DNA of 64,000 nucleotides. It comes from an uncultured Owenweeksia sp. GTDB lineage: Bacteria > Bacteroidota > Bacteroidia > Flavobacteriales > Schleiferiaceae. Numbering within the stretch: the stretch's first letter is position 1; each line of letters opens with the position of its first letter. The translations under genes were made by a program, and so were the position numbers. The notes below the pieces were generated by a model, which was not told where the DNA came from, searched no databases, and worked only from the letters and a program-made list of their open reading frames with translations. The stretch is taken from assembly GCA_937146805.1 (NCBI GenBank), contig CAKZRR010000038.1, forward strand, positions 1 through 64,000, given 5' to 3'. Shown in pieces: positions 18,226-28,853 of this stretch.

Positions 18226-20634
18226 ATGTTTACTACGCTAGCACGTATTATTTTAAGAAATAGAATCACCATGCTGGTGCTGCTTTTTGCAGCCACAGTG
18301 TTTATGCTTTTTCAAGGGCAATCGGTAAACTTAAGCTATAAGTTTTCGAGACTACTACCACTAACTGACTCTACTCAAGTTAATTACGACCTATTTAGAG
18401 CCGAATTTAATCAGGTGGGTAATACGGTGGTAATAGCTGCCGATAATCTGGATGTGTTCGATAAAGAGGTTTACCAACAATGGCAATCTTTTGAAGAGAA
18501 TTTGGACACCATTTTTGGCGTTAAAAATGTTCTTTCCCCTATTAGTGCTGCAAATCTGGTGCGCAACGATTCTACAGGTAAACTGGAGATTGTCTCGTTT
18601 AAAAAAGCCTACAATGCTGAAAACTCAGAGGATCTTGGCAAGCTGTATAGAGGTCTTCCTTTTTACCAAGAAATGCTCTACAGCAAAGATGGCCGTTCGC
18701 CACTAATGCTTGTAAAACTGGAAGATGAGCATCTCTACACCAAAAATATTATTCGAATAATTGAGTCCGTAAAAAAGGTAGTAAGCCATTTTGAGGAAAG
18801 CTCAGGACATAAAATGCACGTAAGTGGTTTGCCTTACATACGCATGGCAAACACCAAAAAAGTGAGCAAGCAAATTGGTCAATCTGTAGGGCTGGCTATG
18901 CTCATTACGTCCTTATTAATGTTTTTCTTTTTACGCTCGGTAAAAGCCACCATTATAAGTATGTTGGTGGTGGGTATCGGTGTGATTTGGTCCTTCGGGC
19001 TCATCTCTACCTTTAATTTTACGCTTTCCATGTTAAGCGCATTAATTCCCTCGCTTATTATTGTTATAGGTGTGCCCAACTGTATTTTTCTAATTAATAA
19101 ATACCATGCTGAATACAAGCATCATCAAAATAAAATACTAGGAGTACAACGTGTAATTAGAAAAATTGGAGCCGCCACATTACTTACTAATACCACCACG
19201 GCTTTAGGTTTTGCTGCTTTTATTTTTACCGATAGCGTGGTGCTGCGTGAGTTTGGCATTATCGCTTCTCTCAACATCTTGCTGGTGTTTGTGGTAAGTA
19301 TTATTATCATCCCTATTTTTTACAGCTACAGCCGCACACCTAAAAAGCGCCATTATTTACATCTCGAAAAAAATTGGTTAGAAGGCTTTATAAATTTTTT
19401 GACACGCACTATTCAAGAAAAACGCCCAACAGTATATAGTATCGCTATTTTACTAGCTCTGGTAGGTGTATACGGTGCCACGCGAATTGTTACTACGGGA
19501 AATATTACAGAGGAGTACAAAGAGGATGATCCTTTATTAAAAGACCTTCGCTTTTTAGAAAGAAACTACGGAGGGGTAGTACCGTTGGAAATTGTGATTG
19601 ACACCCAACGTAAAAATGGCGCTCAAAAATTAAGTACCATTAAGCGCTTAGCCAAATTACAACAATCTCTTTCTGAAATCCCTGGCTTATCAAGATCTTT
19701 ATCTGTAGCCGATGGAATTAAGTTTGCTAAACAGGCTTATTACCGAGGAGACTCTTCGTTTTACGACATCCCCAACAGTCAAGAGAAAAACTTTATCCTT
19801 TCGGCCATCCCAAGGCAAAATGATGGCTTAGATTTGCTTAATTCCATGATTGACACTAGTGGCCAAAAAGTGCGTGTGAGCATACAAGCACGCGATTTGG
19901 TAACTGCCGAAAGCACTGCATTGCAAGCACGTGTAAGGCAGGCGGTTTATCACCATTTCGATCCGGAACAATACAATATTACCATTACAGGAGCCTCCGT
20001 GGTATTTGTTCACGGAACCTCCTACCTCATTAAAAATCTTTTTGTGAGTTTAGCTTTGGCCATCTGTGTTATTGCTTTAATTATGGCCTTGCTTTTCCGC
20101 TCCTTTACAATGGTGCTCATCTCTCTCCTTCCTAACATTTTACCACTGCTGCTAACTGCTGGTATTATGGGCTATTTTGGTGTACCCCTAAAGCCTTCTA
20201 CCATTCTGGTGTTTTCCATAGCTTTCGGAATATCAGTGGACGATACCATTCACTTTTTGGCAAAATACCGACAAGAGCTCAGGGCCAATGGCTGGCGAAT
20301 TGCTGAAGCTGTTTTAGCCGCCACACGTGAAACTGGAGTAAGCATGCTTTACACCTCCATTGTGCTGTTCTTTGGTTTTAGCACCTTCCTATCTTCGGGG
20401 TTTGGCGGTATTGTAGCATTAGGTATTTTGGTATCGGTTACCCTGATAATTGCCATGCTTAGCAACCTTATTTTATTACCCAGCCTACTAATGTCATTAG
20501 CACGTAGGGCAGCCACCAAAGAATTTAACGAACCGCTTATTACCATCTATAAACCTGAACAGGAAAACGAAGACGAGTTTACAGAAGAAGCAGAAAAAGA
20601 AACAGAGAAAGACCTCATAAAACCTAAATCATGA
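18226..20634 (+). CDS. MMPL/RND-superfamily transporter
   Basis: The 802-aa inner-membrane protein has the RND layout: one helix near residue 12-30, a periplasmic domain, five or six helices (about 220-365), then a second copy (helix near 400, second periplasmic domain, helices about 600-760). The '[17 protein letters not shown]' loop in the second half is the family's helix-4-type acidic motif. The C-terminus is a Glu/Lys-rich tail. Such proteins export lipids or hydrophobic compounds; the substrate here is unknown. Its stop overlaps the next start (ATGA), indicating translational coupling with RmlA. Confidence 0.85.
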   Translation: MFTTLARIILRNRITMLVLLFAATVFMLFQGQSVNLSYKFSRLLPLTDSTQVNYDLFRAEFNQVGNTVVIAADNLDVFDKEVYQQWQSFEENLDTIFGVKNVLSPISAANLVRNDSTGKLEIVSFKKAYNAENSEDLGKLYRGLPFYQEMLYSKDGRSPLMLVKLEDEHLYTKNIIRIIESVKKVVSHFEESSGHKMHVSGLPYIRMANTKKVSKQIGQSVGLAMLITSLLMFFFLRSVKATIISMLVVGIGVIWSFGLISTFNFTLSMLSALIPSLIIVIGVPNCIFLINKYHAEYKHHQNKILGVQRVIRKIGAATLLTNTTTALGFAAFIFTDSVVLREFGIIASLNILLVFVVSIIIIPIFYSYSRTPKKRHYLHLEKNWLEGFINFLTRTIQEKRPTVYSIAILLALVGVYGATRIVTTGNITEEYKEDDPLLKDLRFLERNYGGVVPLEIVIDTQRKNGAQKLSTIKRLAKLQQSLSEIPGLSRSLSVADGIKFAKQAYYRGDSSFYDIPNSQEKNFILSAIPRQNDGLDLLNSMIDTSGQKVRVSIQARDLVTAESTALQARVRQAVYHHFDPEQYNITITGASVVFVHGTSYLIKNLFVSLALAICVIALIMALLFRSFTMVLISLLPNILPLLLTAGIMGYFGVPLKPSTILVFSIAFGISVDDTIHFLAKYRQELRANGWRIAEAVLAATRETGVSMLYTSIVLFFGFSTFLSSGFGGIVALGILVSVTLIIAMLSNLILLPSLLMSLARRAATKEFNEPLITIYKPEQENEDEFTEEAEKETEKDLIKPKS

Positions 20635-21494
20635 AAGGAATAATTTTAGCCGGAGGATCTGGCACTCGCTTACATCCTCTTACCTTGGCAGTAAGCAAAC
20701 AACTAATGCCTGTTTACGATAAACCCATGATTTATTACCCCTTAAGCACACTGTTACAAGCAGGTATTAAGGAGATCTTAATTATCTCCACGCCACATGA
20801 TATGCCTCTTTTTAAGAAGCTATTAGGAGATGGAAGTAGAATTGGCTGCCGATTTGAGTACACCATTCAACATGAGCCCAATGGCCTAGCACAGGCTTTT
20901 GTTTTGGGCGAAGAATTTATTGGTACTGACTCGGTAGCACTGGTATTAGGAGACAATATTTTTTACGGCAGCGAAATGCCAAACTTACTTCAGCAGAGCA
21001 AAAACCCATCAGGAGGTGTTGTTTTTGCTTACCAAGTAAACGACCCCGAGCGTTATGGCGTGGTTGATTTTGACGAAAATCTAAAGGCTATTTCGATAGA
21101 GGAAAAACCAGCAAAACCTAAATCTCGTTATGCCGTGCCTGGCTTGTATTTTTATGATAACGATGTCGTTTCCATCGCGAAAAACCTCAAGCCTTCTGCC
21201 AGGGGTGAATATGAGATTACTGATGTAAACAAAGAGTACCTTAAAAGAGGTACGCTAAAAGTGGGCATCCTAGACCGAGGCACCGCTTGGTTAGATACGG
21301 GTACTTTTAATAGCCTTATGCAGGCAGGCCAATTTGTACAAGTAATTGAAGAGCGCCAAGGGTTAAAAGTAGGTTGTATTGAAGAAATTGCCTTTGAACA
21401 AGGCTTTATTACAGCCGATCAATTACAAGAAATTGCTAACCCGTTGGTAAAAAGTGGTTACGGCAAATACCTTCTTCGCCTTTTAGAAAACTAA
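20631..21494 (+). CDS. rmlA: Glucose-1-phosphate thymidylyltransferase
   Basis: The 287-aa enzyme makes dTDP-glucose from glucose-1-phosphate and dTTP, the first step to dTDP-rhamnose and related sugars. The nucleotide-binding signature '[11 protein letters not shown]' is at residues 8-18, and '[16 protein letters not shown]', 'VLGDNIFYG' and 'GTAWLDTGT' are all typical. Length and motifs match the short RmlA type. It overlaps the MMPL gene by 4 bp and precedes a polyprenyl synthase. The other rml genes are not nearby, so the sugar pathway is completed elsewhere. Confidence 0.93.
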   Translation: MKGIILAGGSGTRLHPLTLAVSKQLMPVYDKPMIYYPLSTLLQAGIKEILIISTPHDMPLFKKLLGDGSRIGCRFEYTIQHEPNGLAQAFVLGEEFIGTDSVALVLGDNIFYGSEMPNLLQQSKNPSGGVVFAYQVNDPERYGVVDFDENLKAISIEEKPAKPKSRYAVPGLYFYDNDVVSIAKNLKPSARGEYEITDVNKEYLKRGTLKVGILDRGTAWLDTGTFNSLMQAGQFVQVIEERQGLKVGCIEEIAFEQGFITADQLQEIANPLVKSGYGKYLLRLLEN

Positions 21495-21502
21495 AACTGC
21501 AC

Positions 21503-22465
21503 ATGCAAAAAATAAAGGCCTATACTCAACAAATTGAACAGGCGCTAGCAAACTATTCCTTTGGCAATAAGCCAATGGAATTGTACGAACCCATTAGATA
21601 TATTTTAGATATTGGTGGGAAGCGACTTAGACCTGCTCTTACTTTGGCGGTTGCCGAAATGTACGGAACCAAACCTTCTCAGGCTCTAAACCAAGCCTTA
21701 AGTATTGAGGTGTTTCATAATTTTTCGTTGTTGCACGATGATATTATGGACAAGGCTCCTTTGCGGAGAGGGCAAGCCACAGTGCACGAAAAATGGAATA
21801 ATGACATCGCTATCCTTTCAGGGGATGCTATGCTGGTAAAGGCTTACCAATTATTAGCAATGGCCGATGCTCAGGTATTACCGCAACTTTTAGAAGTGTT
21901 TTCTAAAACAGCTTTACAAGTTTGCGAAGGCCAACAGTACGATCTAAACTTTGAAAGTTTAACCGATGTAAGCTTAGAAGATTACCTCCACATGATAAAA
22001 CTCAAAACTTCGGTTTTGCTGGGCGCAGCCGCCCAAATGGGTGCTATTGTTGCCGGGGCTAATTCCCACGAAAGTGAAAAAGTATACCAATTTGCTGTAA
22101 ATATTGGCATTGCTTTTCAAATACAAGATGATATTTTAGATGCTTTTGGGGATGTAGCTAAATTTGGAAAAACCAGTGGAGGCGACATTTTAAATGACAA
22201 GAAAACCATTTTAATGATTGACGCCTTGTCTAAAGCTGATGAAACACAGCAGGCTATATTGCGGAAAACGTTTGAAACCGATCAAGAAAAAGTAACAGCC
22301 GTAAAAACACTTTTTAAAGAGCTGGGATCCCTTGATTTTGCGCAGCAAAAAATGGAAGAATACTATCAGATGGCCTTAACAAACTTACAAGCAACGCAAG
22401 GTGATGAAGAGCTTAAAGAAGAGCTTAAGGGCTTTGCTCAGTGGCTTATTCAGCGCGAAGATTAA
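21503..22465 (+). CDS. Polyprenyl (farnesyl/geranylgeranyl or longer) diphosphate synthase
   Basis: The 320-aa all-helical prenyltransferase elongates isoprenoid diphosphates. The first aspartate-rich motif is in 'LLHDDIMDKAPLRRG' (DDxxD) and the second in 'QIQDDILDAFGD'. 'GGKRLRPAL' near residue 35 binds diphosphate. Chain length cannot be read with certainty; bulky His/Phe residues before the first motif (VFHNFSLLHDD) suggest a medium product. Third gene of the MMPL-rmlA-prenyl synthase run, 8 bp after rmlA. Confidence 0.88.
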   Translation: MQKIKAYTQQIEQALANYSFGNKPMELYEPIRYILDIGGKRLRPALTLAVAEMYGTKPSQALNQALSIEVFHNFSLLHDDIMDKAPLRRGQATVHEKWNNDIAILSGDAMLVKAYQLLAMADAQVLPQLLEVFSKTALQVCEGQQYDLNFESLTDVSLEDYLHMIKLKTSVLLGAAAQMGAIVAGANSHESEKVYQFAVNIGIAFQIQDDILDAFGDVAKFGKTSGGDILNDKKTILMIDALSKADETQQAILRKTFETDQEKVTAVKTLFKELGSLDFAQQKMEEYYQMALTNLQATQGDEELKEELKGFAQWLIQRED

Positions 22466-22478
22466 AGTAATTTCCTAT

Positions 22479-23108
22479 TTAAAACATGATGCCTATTACG
22501 GGGTAAAAAGCCGTGGAATAAGGCGAATCAAAATCATCCAAAACATTGTATCTAATACCTACTTGGATCACCCCTTTTGAGCCCATCTCTTGAGAGTAAC
22601 CTACTTCTAAAAACAATACCGGTGTCCACTCATTATTAGAATACGGCCTACCTGTGGTAGGGTTATAATAATAAACATCATGGTTTAGTACTTCGCCCTG
22701 CACACCAAGGTACACCCCTTCAAAAACAAAGTAATTGGCAAAAACCTTAGGTCCATATACCTGATTGTCTACGCCATCTATTTTTACCATTCGCCCAGTA
22801 TTGAGATCATAGGCCTGCCGTAGCTTAGCATACTGGTAATTAAACCCCACACCTGCTATAAACTCATCGCTAAATTTGTAGCCCACCTGCGGTGCCAAAT
22901 AAATGTAGGTATTGGTATTGCTAAAGTTTAAGCTAAAATTGCCACCCACTAAAATATTATCCACCCAATCGGCCTTCTTTTTCTCTGCTTCTTCTTTTTC
23001 GACTGGAGCAGTCTCTTTACCTTTTTTAGTTTTAAACCGCTCTTGCACCTGTGCATTTACCACTCCCGTAAATAATGCTAGCAACAAAAGTAAAATCCAT
23101 TTTTTCAT
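22479..23108 (-). CDS. Hypothetical outer-membrane beta-barrel protein
   Basis: A 209-aa protein with signal peptide MKKWILLLLLALFTGVVNAQ, a charged Lys/Glu linker (residues about 24-45), then strands with alternating hydrophobic residues (NILVGGNFSLNFSN, YIYLAPQVGYKF, FIAGVGFNYQY, VYLGVQGEV, LFLEVGYSQE). It ends '..YPVIGIMF', a terminal Phe typical of outer-membrane barrels. The start was set at the signal-peptide Met. It faces the prenyl synthase gene convergently (13 bp apart). Function unknown. Confidence 0.7.
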   Translation of the reverse strand: MKKWILLLLLALFTGVVNAQVQERFKTKKGKETAPVEKEEAEKKKADWVDNILVGGNFSLNFSNTNTYIYLAPQVGYKFSDEFIAGVGFNYQYAKLRQAYDLNTGRMVKIDGVDNQVYGPKVFANYFVFEGVYLGVQGEVLNHDVYYYNPTTGRPYSNNEWTPVLFLEVGYSQEMGSKGVIQVGIRYNVLDDFDSPYSTAFYPVIGIMF

Positions 23109-23182
23109 GCGTTTCAAACGAAAATTATAGCACAAAGGTATCAAAGCCCAAGCATAATATTTGTCTAATATTTTTTAACACC

Positions 23183-23211
23183 TTGCCACTCTTAATAAAG
23201 TTTTAATTTTG
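23183..23211 (+). promoter_or_regulatory. Promoter of the odhA-odhB operon
   Basis: TTG (23183-23185), an 18-bp spacer and TAATTTTG (23204-23211) form a complete Bacteroidota-type promoter. Initiation near 23216 gives a leader of about 29 nt. Confidence 0.65.
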
Positions 23212-23244
23212 CGCTAAATTTTATACTCTACTGATAAATTAAAC

Positions 23245-26007
23245 ATGGACAGATTTTCCTTCCTTGGAGGAGTTCACTCAGCCTTTATTGACGACCTTTA
23301 TCAAAAGTATTTATCAAGTCCCGACTCGGTGGAGCCCAGTTGGCGTAGCTTTTTTCAGGGTTATGATTTTGCCCTAGAAAGCTATGAAGACGAAGATAAA
23401 GCTCATCAGGCAATTGCCTCGGGTAATTTTAATCATGGTGAGGTAGTTAACGAAATTAAGAAAGAATTTCAGGTTATTAATCTGATTGAAGCGTACCGCA
23501 CACGTGGTCACCTTTTTACAAAAACCAACCCGGTACGAGCACGTAGAAAGTACGAACCTACCTTGGTTATCGAAAACTTTGGATTGGTTCAAAGCGACCT
23601 AGACTTGCCTTTTCAAGCGGCAAAAGAGCTGGGCTTAAAAAATGCCGCTACCCTTCAAGAAATTATTAATCATTTAGAAGCTATTTATTGCCAGAGTATT
23701 GGCACCGAATACACCTATATTAGGGAGCCCGAGCGTCAAAATTGGATTAAAAACAGGTTGAATGTTAATGATAATCAGCCCAATTTTAGTCCTGATGAAA
23801 AAAAGCAGATTTTAAGTAAGCTGAACGAAGCCGTTGCCTTCGAAAACTTTTTGAACACCAAATTTGTAGGGCAAAAAAGATTCTCCATTGAAGGGGCCGA
23901 ATCTTTAATTCCTGCTTTAGAAATTGGTATTTTAAAAGCAGCGGATTTAGGCGTTAAAGAATTTGTGGTAGGCATGGCCCACCGTGGAAGATTAAATGTA
24001 CTGTCCAATATTTTTGGGAAAACACAACGTGATATTTTTAGCGAGTTTGAAGGCAAAGAGTTTACCGATGAAGAGTTTGATGGTGATGTAAAATACCACT
24101 TGGGCTACTCTACCGAAAAAACGCTGGAAAACGGCCATAAAATAAAACTAAACCTTTCGCCAAATCCATCGCACCTAGAGGCGGTAGATACCGTGGTAGA
24201 AGGAATTGCAAGAGCCAAAATAAACAACGATTACGATTCGGATGCGGGCAAAGTAATGCCTATATTAATACATGGTGATGCCGCTATTGCAGCCCAAGGT
24301 ATTTTACTGGAATTGGTGCAAATGGAGCGCCTTGACGGTTATAAAACTGGAGGTACGGTGCATGTGGTAATTAATAACCAAGTAGGTTTTACCACCAATT
24401 ATTTAGATGCCCGATCTAGCACCTACTGTACCGATGTAGCCAAAGTGATTTTAGCGCCTGTTTTCCATGTAAATGGAGATGACCCCGAGGCGGTAATTCA
24501 TGCTTTTCAGTTTGCCATTGAATACCGACAACGCTACCAAAGAGATATTTTTATTGACTTATTATGCTACCGTAAATACGGCCATAACGAAGGAGACGAA
24601 CCGCGTTTTACTCAGCCACTTTTATATAAAGCCATTAGCAAACATAAAAACCCTAAACAGATTTACAGCGCCAAGCTAAAAGAAGAAGGGATTATAGGAG
24701 ACGATTTTTTGAATGGCTTGCAGGCCAGCTTTAGAGATATGCTGGAAATGAAGTTTGATGAATCTAAAAAATTAGAGAAAAACGTAATTACGCCCTTTAT
24801 GGAGCATGATTGGGAGGGTTTACGCGTTTCGGAGCCAAGTGACTTTGATGCTTCCATAGATACTTCTTTTGACAAAAAGACCTTAATAAAAATTGCGAAG
24901 GCCATTACCACCCTGCCAGAGGATAAAAAATTCTTCAATAAAATTGCCCGCTTGCTTAAGCAACGCTGGGAAATGGTGAATGATAAAAATGCCTTGGACT
25001 GGGGAATGGCTGAATTACTGGCCTATGGCTCTCTTATTAACGAGGGTTACAACGTACGTATTAGCGGTGAAGATGTAGAAAGGGGAACTTTTTCGCATCG
25101 TCATGCCGTAATTAAAGTTGAAGACTCAGAAGAGGAAATTACGTTATTAAACCAGATACCGGGACGTGAAGGGCGTTTTTCCATTTACAACTCACTACTT
25201 TCGGAGTACGGTGTACTTGGTTTTGATTACGGTTATGGAATGGCTTCTCCCAACTCATTGGTAATTTGGGAAGCGCAGTTTGGTGACTTTTTTAATGGCG
25301 CTCAAATTATTGTAGATCAATTTTTAAGTGCAGCCGAGGATAAGTGGAAAGTACAAAATGGCATTGTGCTTTACTTGCCACACGGTTACGAAGGTCAGGG
25401 CGCGGAACACTCAAGCGCACGCCTTGAAAGGTGGCTACAGCAATGTGCGCAGTACAATATGCAAGTAGCCAATGTTACTACCCCTGCCAACCTGTTTCAC
25501 TTATTACGTAGGCAGATGAAACGCGAGTTTAGAAAGCCACTGGTGCTGATGACTCCAAAAAGTTTGTTGCGACACGCTTCCGTGGTTTCTCCTATTGAAG
25601 ACTTGGCCAGTGGTAATTTTAAAGAATTGCTTGCCGACCCACGCGCAGAAAATGCTGCTAAGGTTGAAACTGTTGTATTTGTTTCAGGTAAGCTTTACTA
25701 TGAGGTAGATAAATTCCGCGAAAGCGAAAAAAGAGAAAACCTGGCCCTAGTAAGGCTAGAGCAATTATACCCTTTGGCCGAAGATCAAATTAAGGATATG
25801 TTGGCTGATTTCCCAAATGCGAAAAAGGTAGTTTGGGCGCAAGAAGAACCTTTTAATATGGGTGCTGCAGCCTATGTTAAAATTAATTTCCCGGTGGCAG
25901 TAGATGAAATCATTTCACCTCCTGCTAGCGCTAGTACGGCACCAGGCTCATCAAAGGCCCATGCCCTAAAACAAGAAAAACTCATTAACGATATTTTAAA
26001 CGCATAA
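23245..26007 (+). CDS. sucA: 2-oxoglutarate dehydrogenase E1 component
   Basis: The 920-aa thiamine-diphosphate enzyme decarboxylates 2-oxoglutarate in the TCA cycle. The N-terminal E2-binding stretch 'FIDDLYQKYLSSPDSVEPSW' is present. ThDP and active-site landmarks include 'GMAHRGRLNVLSN', 'NPSHLEAVD', 'IHGDAAIAAQG' and 'YGHNEGDEPRFTQP', and the C-terminal half has 'LPHGYEGQGAEHSSARLERWLQ'. Length fits the family. It is followed 9 bp later by the E2 gene, a standard operon. E3 (lipoamide dehydrogenase) is not in the window. Confidence 0.96.
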   Translation: MDRFSFLGGVHSAFIDDLYQKYLSSPDSVEPSWRSFFQGYDFALESYEDEDKAHQAIASGNFNHGEVVNEIKKEFQVINLIEAYRTRGHLFTKTNPVRARRKYEPTLVIENFGLVQSDLDLPFQAAKELGLKNAATLQEIINHLEAIYCQSIGTEYTYIREPERQNWIKNRLNVNDNQPNFSPDEKKQILSKLNEAVAFENFLNTKFVGQKRFSIEGAESLIPALEIGILKAADLGVKEFVVGMAHRGRLNVLSNIFGKTQRDIFSEFEGKEFTDEEFDGDVKYHLGYSTEKTLENGHKIKLNLSPNPSHLEAVDTVVEGIARAKINNDYDSDAGKVMPILIHGDAAIAAQGILLELVQMERLDGYKTGGTVHVVINNQVGFTTNYLDARSSTYCTDVAKVILAPVFHVNGDDPEAVIHAFQFAIEYRQRYQRDIFIDLLCYRKYGHNEGDEPRFTQPLLYKAISKHKNPKQIYSAKLKEEGIIGDDFLNGLQASFRDMLEMKFDESKKLEKNVITPFMEHDWEGLRVSEPSDFDASIDTSFDKKTLIKIAKAITTLPEDKKFFNKIARLLKQRWEMVNDKNALDWGMAELLAYGSLINEGYNVRISGEDVERGTFSHRHAVIKVEDSEEEITLLNQIPGREGRFSIYNSLLSEYGVLGFDYGYGMASPNSLVIWEAQFGDFFNGAQIIVDQFLSAAEDKWKVQNGIVLYLPHGYEGQGAEHSSARLERWLQQCAQYNMQVANVTTPANLFHLLRRQMKREFRKPLVLMTPKSLLRHASVVSPIEDLASGNFKELLADPRAENAAKVETVVFVSGKLYYEVDKFRESEKRENLALVRLEQLYPLAEDQIKDMLADFPNAKKVVWAQEEPFNMGAAAYVKINFPVAVDEIISPPASASTAPGSSKAHALKQEKLINDILNA

Positions 26008-26016
26008 TTAAATCTC

Positions 26017-27231
26017 ATGAGCGTAGAAATAAAAGTACCGTCACCCGGTGAATCCGTTTCCGAAGTAGAAATTGCTGCTTGGTTGGTAGAAGATGGTGAT
26101 TACGTAGAAAAAGATCAGGAAGTAGTAGAGCTGGACTCGGACAAAGCTACTTTGGCTATGCCTGCTGAAGAAGCCGGTGTAGTTAAAATTATGGTAGAGG
26201 AAGGCGAAGCCGTAGAAATTGGTCAAATAATTGGCGTAATTGATACCGATGCTGCGGCTCCGGAAGGCGGTACCGCCCCTAAAAAGGATGAAAGCCCAAA
26301 GGCCGAAACTAAAGCAGCTACTCCAAATCCTAATCCTGTTGCGGCCACTACTTATGCTAGCGGTACGCCCTCGCCAGCGGCCAAAAAGGTGCTGGATGAA
26401 AAAGGTATAGATGCCAAAGCTGTAACTGGTACAGGCAGAGATGGACGTATAACGCACGATGATGCTGTAAAAGCAGAAGTTTCTATGGGCACACCTGGTT
26501 CAGCCAACCGCCCTAGCAGTACAGCTCGTATGAGTTCGCTTCGCAGAAAACTAGCCAAACGTTTAGTTTCGGTGAAAAATGAAACGGCTATGCTTACTAC
26601 TTTTAACGAGGTAGATATGAAGCCCATTTTTGATTTGCGTAGCCAATACAAAGAAGAATTTAAGGAAAAACATGGCGTAAGTTTAGGCTTTATGTCGTTT
26701 TTCACTTTGGCCGTAACACGTGCATTGCAATTGTTTCCTCAAGTAAATTCAATGATTGATGGCGACAACCAAATTAGCTACGATTATGCCGATATTAGTA
26801 TTGCCGTAAGCGGCCCTAAAGGTTTAATGGTTCCAGTAATTCGCAATGCCGAGAACATGAGTTTTGCGGGCGTTGAGCAAGAAGTTAAACGTTTGGCTAT
26901 CCGCGTACGCGAAGGACAAATTACCATAGATGAAATGACGGGAGGCACCTTTACCATTACCAATGGTGGTGTATTTGGATCCATGCTTTCTACCCCCATT
27001 ATTAACCCTCCACAAAGTGCTATTTTAGGAATGCACAATATTGTAGAGCGCCCTATGGCCGTAAATGGTCAAGTAGAAATTCGCCCAATAATGTACGTGG
27101 CCTTAAGCTATGATCACCGCGTAATTGATGGACGTGAGTCGGTTGGATTTTTGGTAGCCGTAAAAGAAGCACTTGAAAACCCAAGTGAACTTTTAATGAA
27201 TAACGATATCAAAGGAGCGCTGCAACTGTAA
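26017..27231 (+). CDS. sucB: Dihydrolipoyllysine succinyltransferase (E2 of 2-oxoglutarate dehydrogenase)
   Basis: The 404-aa E2 has one N-terminal lipoyl domain with the modified lysine in '[12 protein letters not shown]' (about residue 43). An Ala/Pro/Thr-rich linker follows, then a peripheral-subunit-binding domain ('[31 protein letters not shown]', residues about 117-150) and a C-terminal acyltransferase core with '[12 protein letters not shown]' (catalytic His). It lies directly behind sucA and ends at a strong terminator. Confidence 0.95.
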   Translation: MSVEIKVPSPGESVSEVEIAAWLVEDGDYVEKDQEVVELDSDKATLAMPAEEAGVVKIMVEEGEAVEIGQIIGVIDTDAAAPEGGTAPKKDESPKAETKAATPNPNPVAATTYASGTPSPAAKKVLDEKGIDAKAVTGTGRDGRITHDDAVKAEVSMGTPGSANRPSSTARMSSLRRKLAKRLVSVKNETAMLTTFNEVDMKPIFDLRSQYKEEFKEKHGVSLGFMSFFTLAVTRALQLFPQVNSMIDGDNQISYDYADISIAVSGPKGLMVPVIRNAENMSFAGVEQEVKRLAIRVREGQITIDEMTGGTFTITNGGVFGSMLSTPIINPPQSAILGMHNIVERPMAVNGQVEIRPIMYVALSYDHRVIDGRESVGFLVAVKEALENPSELLMNNDIKGALQL

Positions 27232-27252
27232 GCCTCTTTGAGTACCTCTTAT

Positions 27253-27288
27253 AAAAACCCCAAACTTTAACGGTTTGGGGTTTTTGTT
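27253..27288 (+). terminator. Terminator of the sucAB operon
   Basis: Perfect stem AAAAACCCCAAAC (27253-27265) / GTTTGGGGTTTTT (27273-27285) followed by more T. Confidence 0.9.
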
Positions 27289-27320
27289 TTGCGTAATATT
27301 GAACCCACTAAAACGTAAAA

Positions 27321-28085
27321 ATGGGTCGGTTTTTAAAACTGTATTGGCTGTTAAAAAACTACGGGCTTTTTCAAGCACTCAAAATATTTTTGTTGTTGGG
27401 CAGGCGTAATTTTTTTAAGGTGCCCGGCATTAAGCATCATATTCATCTGCGTAAAAACACCACGGACATACCCACCTTTGAGCAGGTTTTTATTACTCAA
27501 GAATACGATATTCCCTTTAACGATCCTTCTATAATAATTGATGGAGGTGCCAACGTTGGCCTAGCCTCAGCCTACTTTGCCAGTCACTTTCCTGAGGCTC
27601 GGGTATATGCCATAGAACCAGAACCCAGCAATTTTGAAATGCTAAAGAAAAACACCTACCTATACGATAACATTACACCCATACAGGCCGCTCTTTGGTA
27701 TAAAAATGATGAATTGGAAATTGTAGATCAGGGCTTTGGAGCTTGGGCCTTTGCCGTGGCCGAGCAATCGCATCAAAGTGTGGGTAAAACCACAGCCATA
27801 AGCATTCCTCACCTTATGGAAGCTTATAACTTGAGCAGTATTGATGTGCTTAAAATTGACATTGAAGGAGCTGAGAAAGAGTTATTCTCGGAGGGGTTTG
27901 AAACTTGGCTGCCTCATGTAAAAACCTTGCTTATTGAGCTGCACGATCAATACAAAGTAGGTTGCTCTAAACAGTTTTTTGACACTATGCGCCAGTATGA
28001 TTTTTCGTTTCACGCTACCGAAGATATTTTGTGTTTACGCAACTTAAAGTTTCAGCCCAAAACAGCCGCCACCAGCAATGATTGA
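27321..28085 (+). CDS. FkbM-family methyltransferase
   Basis: This 254-aa SAM-dependent methyltransferase has motif I 'IIDGGANVGLASAYFA' (about residues 73-88), the acidic loop 'VYAIEPEPSNFEML' and the FkbM-typical 'IDVLKIDIEGAEKELF'. FkbM enzymes methylate hydroxyl groups of sugars or small molecules; the acceptor here is unknown. A hydrophobic-basic N-terminus (LKLYWLLKNYGLFQALKIFLLLGRR) suggests peripheral membrane association. It overlaps the following tatD gene by 8 bp, so the pair is co-translated. Confidence 0.85.
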   Translation: MGRFLKLYWLLKNYGLFQALKIFLLLGRRNFFKVPGIKHHIHLRKNTTDIPTFEQVFITQEYDIPFNDPSIIIDGGANVGLASAYFASHFPEARVYAIEPEPSNFEMLKKNTYLYDNITPIQAALWYKNDELEIVDQGFGAWAFAVAEQSHQSVGKTTAISIPHLMEAYNLSSIDVLKIDIEGAEKELFSEGFETWLPHVKTLLIELHDQYKVGCSKQFFDTMRQYDFSFHATEDILCLRNLKFQPKTAATSND

Positions 28086-28851
28086 TACCCATAGCCATAT
28101 TTACGCCAAAGATTTTGATGCTGATTTTTTGGAGATGATGGCCAGAGCCAAAGCCGAAAACATTCACAAAATTTACCTACCCAATATTGATGTAGAGAGT
28201 ATTACGCCTCTTAAAAATGTAGCCAAACAACATCCGCATTGTTTACCTATGATGGGTTTACACCCTGGCTCTGTAAAAGCCGATTGGGAACATCAGCTAA
28301 ACGTTATTTTACAAGAGCTTGATAAACCTGAGTTAAATTATTGTGCGGTAGGCGAAATTGGTATGGACTTGTATTGGGATAAAACTTTTGTGGAAGCACA
28401 GAAAGTGGTATTCAAAAAACAAATTCAAAAATCGAAAGAACTGGATTTGCCTATTGTGATTCACTGCCGAGATGCTTTTGATGAAATTTTTGAAGTGCTG
28501 GAAAGCGAACGAGACGAAAAACTTCATGGGGTTTTACATTGCTTTACGGGCACTATCGATCACGCCAAACAAGCGCTATCGCTAAATCTTAAATTAGGTA
28601 TTGGTGGGGTAGTTACTTTTAAAAACTCAGGTTTAGATGCCGTAGTAGCTCAGTTAAAACTGGATGACTTGGTACTGGAAACCGATGCGCCTTACTTAGC
28701 ACCAACTCCCTATCGCGGTAAGCGAAACGAACCCGCCTACCTTAGCCAAGTGTGTACTAAATTAGCCAGTATTTTTAATTGCCCCGCTGGCCATGTTGAT
28801 ACCGTAACCACGGCCAATGCCTTGGCTATTTTTGAACCTAGCACCAAGTAA
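28078..28851 (+). CDS. tatD: TatD-family metal-dependent hydrolase
   Basis: The 257-aa TIM-barrel hydrolase shows the family's metal ligands: 'DTHSHIYAKDF' (His-x-His), Glu in 'VGEIGMDLYWD', His in 'PIVIHCRDAFDE', His in 'VLHCFTGT' and Asp in 'LETDAPYLAP'. TatD proteins are Mg/Zn-dependent nucleases with roles in DNA quality control. It starts inside the end of the FkbM gene and is followed 2 bp later by the asparaginase gene. Confidence 0.9.
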   Translation: MIDTHSHIYAKDFDADFLEMMARAKAENIHKIYLPNIDVESITPLKNVAKQHPHCLPMMGLHPGSVKADWEHQLNVILQELDKPELNYCAVGEIGMDLYWDKTFVEAQKVVFKKQIQKSKELDLPIVIHCRDAFDEIFEVLESERDEKLHGVLHCFTGTIDHAKQALSLNLKLGIGGVVTFKNSGLDAVVAQLKLDDLVLETDAPYLAPTPYRGKRNEPAYLSQVCTKLASIFNCPAGHVDTVTTANALAIFEPSTK

Positions 28852-28853
28852 TT

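Noticed and set aside
26041-26457. Antisense 138-codon frame within sucB
   Set aside because: Composition is a mirror of the lipoyl/linker coding sequence, with no start context or recognisable domain.
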